A stretch of 64,000 nucleotides of DNA from Mastigias papua (lineage: Eukaryota > Cnidaria > Scyphozoa > Rhizostomeae > Mastigiidae). Each line of letters starts with the position of its first letter. Position 1 is the stretch's first letter. The notes beneath the pieces are model-generated. The model was not told where the DNA came from. It searched no databases and saw only the letters and a list, made by a program, of their open reading frames with translations. Below, piece after piece: positions 58,950-64,000 of the stretch. The translations under genes and the position numbers were made by a program. The DNA is taken from contig OZ025268.1 in NCBI GenBank assembly GCA_964019165.1, forward strand, positions 2,533,501 to 2,597,500, given 5' to 3'.

Positions 58950-60949
58950 CTCTTGCCACGCTCAATTACGAAGCAGGGTGTTTATTTGGGGGATACAATT
59001 TATTCACTTTAATGATGTCTATAGGGAATAATAGGAGTTCAAGATGCAATGAGAAAATTATACAACTTTAATAAGCTCCACCGTAAATCCCCTACAATCA
59101 ACCTTAGCTAAACTCAGCTGTCAACAAGGAATTGTTGGATTCACAAATACCAAGAAGCACCCGAGCTAAAACTAGAAGAAGGATAAACACTTAAACCTTA
59201 AACCTTAATAATGAGGACCTCAGCATTTACGTGCTCCTCCAATGGCCCCAACTCCCTGCCCAAGCTGTGTAGGCTTTTCCATTTATTCCACCAACCAAAC
59301 AAGTTTCCTTATGGCTCAGGCTCTTAGCATCAACTTCAGTTTCCATGATTGAGTGCTGAAAAACTAGAGTTTAAAATAGGACAATAATTAAGGGCAAAAA
59401 TGGTAGTATGAATTTTCTGTTCAGTTTGCTCTATGCCAATCTTTTTGAACACAGGTTCCAGGATGCAACACGGGAAACGCGAATGAGGGGAATTCGAATG
59501 GCCGGTTGGTGCTAGTTTTGCAGCAGTGTTGTAAAAAGCGACACGAGGACAATGCTAAGCTCTGCCAATACCTGTATATGCAGTTAGGAAAAAGTTATAA
59601 ACATCTAGACAAACGACACGGAATGCAATAGAAATGATGTGTCTTGCATAAGGAAAAACAGAAACCAATGAGTAGGGTAATTTTCAATAGATCTGGTTAT
59701 ATCACATTTATATTATGTTATGGTACATAATAACGGTCGCAAACAATTTAAATTAATCATACTTACAAAAGTGTACAAAATTCTGACTCCTACATAAAAC
59801 TACATATGAAGTCTGATATTTTACAGGATGGAAAATGAAAAGATATAGTTGTTAAATACAACCGGCAGGCGAAAATTCACTAGTGAAACACAATTGATAC
59901 CCTCGATACAGCGTCATAGCTATAGCTACCAAAACAAGAGACAGATGACACATGGCTGCATTGAGCCACAATTCGGTTAAATCAGCTGGGAGTATTCTAA
60001 CGTGTATGGCAAATTCGTATTTTAGGGTAGTACTAGATTTCCAAACACGAGAAAGAAAATAATGAGTATTGAATATGAAAATGGAATAGCTCCTCCTTTC
60101 AACAAACGCTCACGGAGTAGAGGCTGCTTTACTGACTACCTTTGAACGCGAGAAATCCCAGAGTCTTCTAGCTGTTTCGACTACCAACACTACACTAAAT
60201 CCTCAATTAATATGACTAATAGACAAGCAATGGCACAATCAAAAATATGAGATTTTCTATTGGAATATTCTAAATAAAATTAGACAATAAGCATAAGAAT
60301 ATGCAGCTGACCGCTTGTTTAACTTATTAAAATGCCAATCTTTTGTGCTAAAATTATGCTTCAAGTTTTCCCATGTTACTTGAGCGGGTAAATGAATTAA
60401 TTCATAAAGGTTAACTCTCTGTCCTGGACTCAGTATGGTAACAAAACAGTGCATGCCTGCAGGAATGCACATTGTGGTACGACAAATGGGCACAGATAAG
60501 ATTTAATATCAATACAAGCACGAATTGCTACGGTGTTAGAGTACCATTCCAAACTGTAATTTGGTCCTGTACACCTTTCTAACGGGCTTCACCATATATG
60601 TTGCCCAAAGGGAGCATCTACTCTTTAAATATGAACGCAAGATAGTCTGACCAGCAGCACTGTAATTTATGTGAAGATCTCGCACCGTTCAGTAGTGCAA
60701 AGACCCTTTCGTATTTCTTTGATGCCAAGTAATTCTTCAATCTACCTTGTTCTTTTCACCCCGACACTAGCTTCTCTGGTAGGAATTTGCTTCCATTGCG
60801 ATTTTCATTCTCAATGATGTCAATATTATCCCCAAGTTGACTGCTTACAGTGATCTGTATCTCTAGATGCAGAGCTTGTTTTCATTATCCAACTTCCACT
60901 GTTGCCACCAAATATGATACTTTGTATCCCTATAGAAAGTCCGCCCACA
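58950..60949. other. Convergent 3' spacer between CHPF and KCNH
   Basis: Two kilobases between facing stop codons. It should hold both 3' UTRs. No coding exon, RNA gene or clear element was recognised. Confidence 0.5.
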
Positions 60950-63754
60950 TTAGACTGATGTATTTGCATTACCATCACGACTCGTGTACGATCTCATTGA
61001 GATACCAAGTTTTCTCCCATCCGACTGGTATTCTGAGCTGCCCTCTAACAGCGAGACGATCTTTTTCAAACTGGTATTCATTGTCTGATCGAGTCTATGT
61101 ACCTGACTCTTTAAAATGTCAATGTCTCTTCTCAACTCAATATTGCAGTCGCAACAATCGGTGTTGTGTCCGCCTCGCCTCCCACTGTCTCTACAAGGCC
61201 TTCGTCTCCCGCAATCGTCACTGTCACTTTCGTAAAATGTATCATGACGCATATCGTTCATGTCTAATGCCGTAACGGGGTAATGATGAACTTGTCTCTC
61301 GATTAACTCTGGACTCTTGAAGACGATGTCAGAACTTCGTACTGCTTCATGTAAATTGTAGAATGAACTATCTAAATCTGTCTGCTCTAGCTGTTGGATG
61401 AAGAAAATGTACGATTCAAGAAACAGCCAAAATAATTTGGTTGCTACAACTGGATAACTTAAAGATTAGTAGGGAAATCACTTTATCAACCTGGGAAAAA
61501 TTGCAATACAATGCGGTGCGTTCAAAGTAAATCTATCTAATAAGAAAATCCGATGAAATCGAAATCTTAACAGGCAACTGAATTGGAAAGTTGAATCAAT
61601 CTTGCAAGAACATTTAGTAAAACAGATATTGTAAGATAATCTAATCAAGTGGAATTCGTAACAGGCAACTCCAATTGAAAGTTGAATTAATCTTGCAAGA
61701 AAATCAAGTAAAATTGATCTTGCACGATACTTTAATCAAGTCGAATTCATAACAGGAAACAGCAGTTGAAAATTGAAATAATCTTGTAAGGAGGCCTAGT
61801 AAACTTAATCTTGCACGATAATCTAGTCAATCAGAGTCCGCAACAGCCAACTCCAACTGAAAGTTGAATTAATCTCGCACAATAATCTTATCAATTTGAA
61901 TTCGTAACAGGCAACTGCAATTGAAAGTTGAATTAAGCTTGCAAGAAACTCTAGTAGAACTAATCTACCAAGAAAATCTAAAAAGTCGAAACCACAACAG
62001 AAAGCTGTAGTCCAAAGGTAAGTGATTTAGTAAAGTAATCTGATCAAATGAGGTCGATCTCAACAGTAAACAAACGTGGAACTTCTATGTTTCGAAAAAA
62101 GAACAGAAATTTAAAGGTATTAGAAGAAATCTTAGCCTATAGCTACTAGGTTGCCATCGTCCATACTGGGGTCTGCCAAATTCCACTATAGGTCAATAAA
62201 GTCTTACCTCTGCATCTCTGAGATCAAATGACGTTTGCATATCAGCGAAATTCTTCCTAAAATCTGGATACGCTCTGATGATGTATAATGCATCTTCTCT
62301 TCCAATTGCATGCAAATCGCAATATGTCAAGGCTCTTATGCTCGCTTTCGACTTGCCAATTGGCTTTTTTGTAGTCATGCTAAAATTTTCACCAAAAACA
62401 TCTCCTTTCCCTGCGGAGAAATGCAAGGTATGACCGTGAGAAGGTTCACAGCTCGCGAACAACAGTAAAATTCGTCAAAGCATGATCACAGTACGCTAAA
62501 AGGGCACAAATCAAACCAAACCGAAGGCGGGATATTATCGAAAATAAATAACACATATCACTTATGTAATAAAAACCATACCAGAAGACAAAGGTAGAGG
62601 AATTTCCTCTTCTATTCAAAGCAATAGACTACGTATGATAGATCACGTGGTACTATCCAAGCACGTGACTTTTGGAGGTAGATGGATTTCATGTTGGAAA
62701 TGGGTGGGAGAATGATTAGCAAGTGGGATGACATAACATAAAGATTTTCTGTTGTTTCATCGATCCTCCCTTCTCTTAGAAGTAAGTAAAGTGACTTGTA
62801 CACGACACATACCTAGAATGGCAGTTATCGTATCGTTTTGTATGACTTCTACTGTGCCCCTCCCAATCCAATATAGGTTCTTAATTTCATCTCCGTAATG
62901 AATAATGTAATCTCCAGGTGGACAATGTGTAGTCTTTAGTTTGAGAGATAATGTACGAAGACAGCCTGGGCTTGCTGCTCGGAAAAGAGGATTTGTTGAT
63001 AAGAGATGCCGATTGAGGTGCAAACAAATGTCGGCCTGCAAACCTTCAGGAAAGCGCTTCAAAACCTAAAAAGAGATGAAATGCAAGCCATAAGTAAACT
63101 TCTGCTTGGAAGCGTATTTGGACTAGTGTGCAGAGCAAGAATACTAGTGATGAGTGGGCGATAAGGGAAAGAATTTAGTCTGCAGTGCTGAAAGGCATAT
63201 GGCGGCAGATTGATCCTTAACCGTACAGTCGTAATAAAGTGAGTTGAAATCACACCGGCTGAGGGGAAACCACTATAGTGGATTCATTCACTGACATGTT
63301 TACCTCCTTGCTCATCTTGATGCTTTTCACTGCAGATCAGCATTTAGCACATTAGCTGTGCAGATTTTTAAATGACGGGCAAACCACCAAACTTGTACTG
63401 CAATGAGTTCAAATATCATAATGTTTGTCCTACCACAGTACTCTATTATTGTACTTGAGCATGACACACTGCTGCATGCCAATGCAATATCATGTTATAT
63501 ACTGTGCCGTGAATGAATTGAACACCTACTGGAAACAAAGCATATCATAAATACCTCATTCATGTCTATCCCATTTGTATAAGAATAATCATACTGCACG
63601 TAATCTTCAAGTCTTTGTCGCAACTGTGAAGGGATCTGGTAAAATCTCAAAAATTCCCTAACTCTTCTCATCGTAGCATGATACTGGGCCATAGAGGAAT
63701 ACAAGCCTTGTATAATGGCAGTCACGTTACCAAATATAACAGCATACATCAAAG
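60950..63754 (-). CDS. ERG-type voltage-gated K+ channel (KCNH), last four exons
   Basis: Pore-forming subunit of an EAG-superfamily potassium channel, plasma membrane. Exons in transcript order: 63555-63754, 62813-63065, 62208-62410, 60950-61390; phases agree, about 365 residues to the stop. The first covers the end of S6 and the C-linker: [45 protein letters not shown]. The second and third form the cyclic-nucleotide-binding homology domain: [73 protein letters not shown] and GDVFGE favour ERG (KCNH2/6/7) over ELK or EAG. The last exon has a basic stretch and a coiled coil ([20 protein letters not shown]), likely for tetramer assembly. The PAS domain, voltage sensor and selectivity filter are beyond the window end. 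Confidence 0.93.
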
Positions 63755-64000
63755 CTGTTGGAAAGAGATAATGACAGTGTTTGTTTAAATTGGTATACGT
63801 ATGTTTAGATGAAATGCGATAGTCAATACACCTGATAAATATTGACACTCATCTAATATTGCAGGCATTTATTATTTAATATTATATTTCGAGCTTAAAG
63901 TCTTATTCGATTGCTCATTAAAATACTGAAATCTTAAATATTGATAAAAACAAAAAATACGTATCTACTACCAATACTAAAATTGCTACAAGCAAAAGCA

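Overview
This is nuclear DNA of an animal, most likely an invertebrate. Its genes are split by many GT-AG introns, its introns and spacers are AT-rich, and it carries non-LTR retrotransposons, foldback elements, a solo LTR and a long satellite. Every recognisable gene is a metazoan family member. I cannot name the species from the sequence.

Layout. 1-10.2 kb (+): the 3' two thirds of KAT2 (GCN5/PCAF), 15 exons joined in phase, with acetyltransferase and bromodomain. 12.1-16.2 kb (+): METTL6, a complete 5-exon tRNA m3C methyltransferase. 16.2-20.8 kb: a transposon-rich spacer with a TA-flanked MITE, a solo LTR with matching 5-bp flanks, a decayed LINE and a 17-bp perfect inverted repeat. 20.8-32.8 kb (+): two intact, tandemly duplicated SLC49/FLVCR-like MFS transporters, each two exons; the intron of the second holds a dead CR1/L2/Jockey-type LINE. 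33.9-43.6 kb: a satellite locus. About 74 monomers of 107 bp, organised in higher-order blocks, are flanked on both sides by old, diverged monomers of about 70 bp. 43.8-51.2 kb (-): CFAP410 (C21orf2), 9 small exons, complete. 51.6-58.9 kb (+): CHPF-type chondroitin polymerising factor, 7 exons, complete, one intron GC-AG; divergent from CFAP410 across about 420 bp. 60.9-63.8 kb (-): the last four exons of an ERG-type KCNH potassium channel that continues past the window end.

The genes do not form one pathway: chromatin acetylation, tRNA modification, membrane transport, cilia, proteoglycan synthesis and K+ conductance simply sit side by side. The main non-genic signal is the satellite: a homogenised core with nested higher-order repeats, two adjoining 14-bp palindromes in each monomer, and apparent ancestral monomers still visible on both edges.
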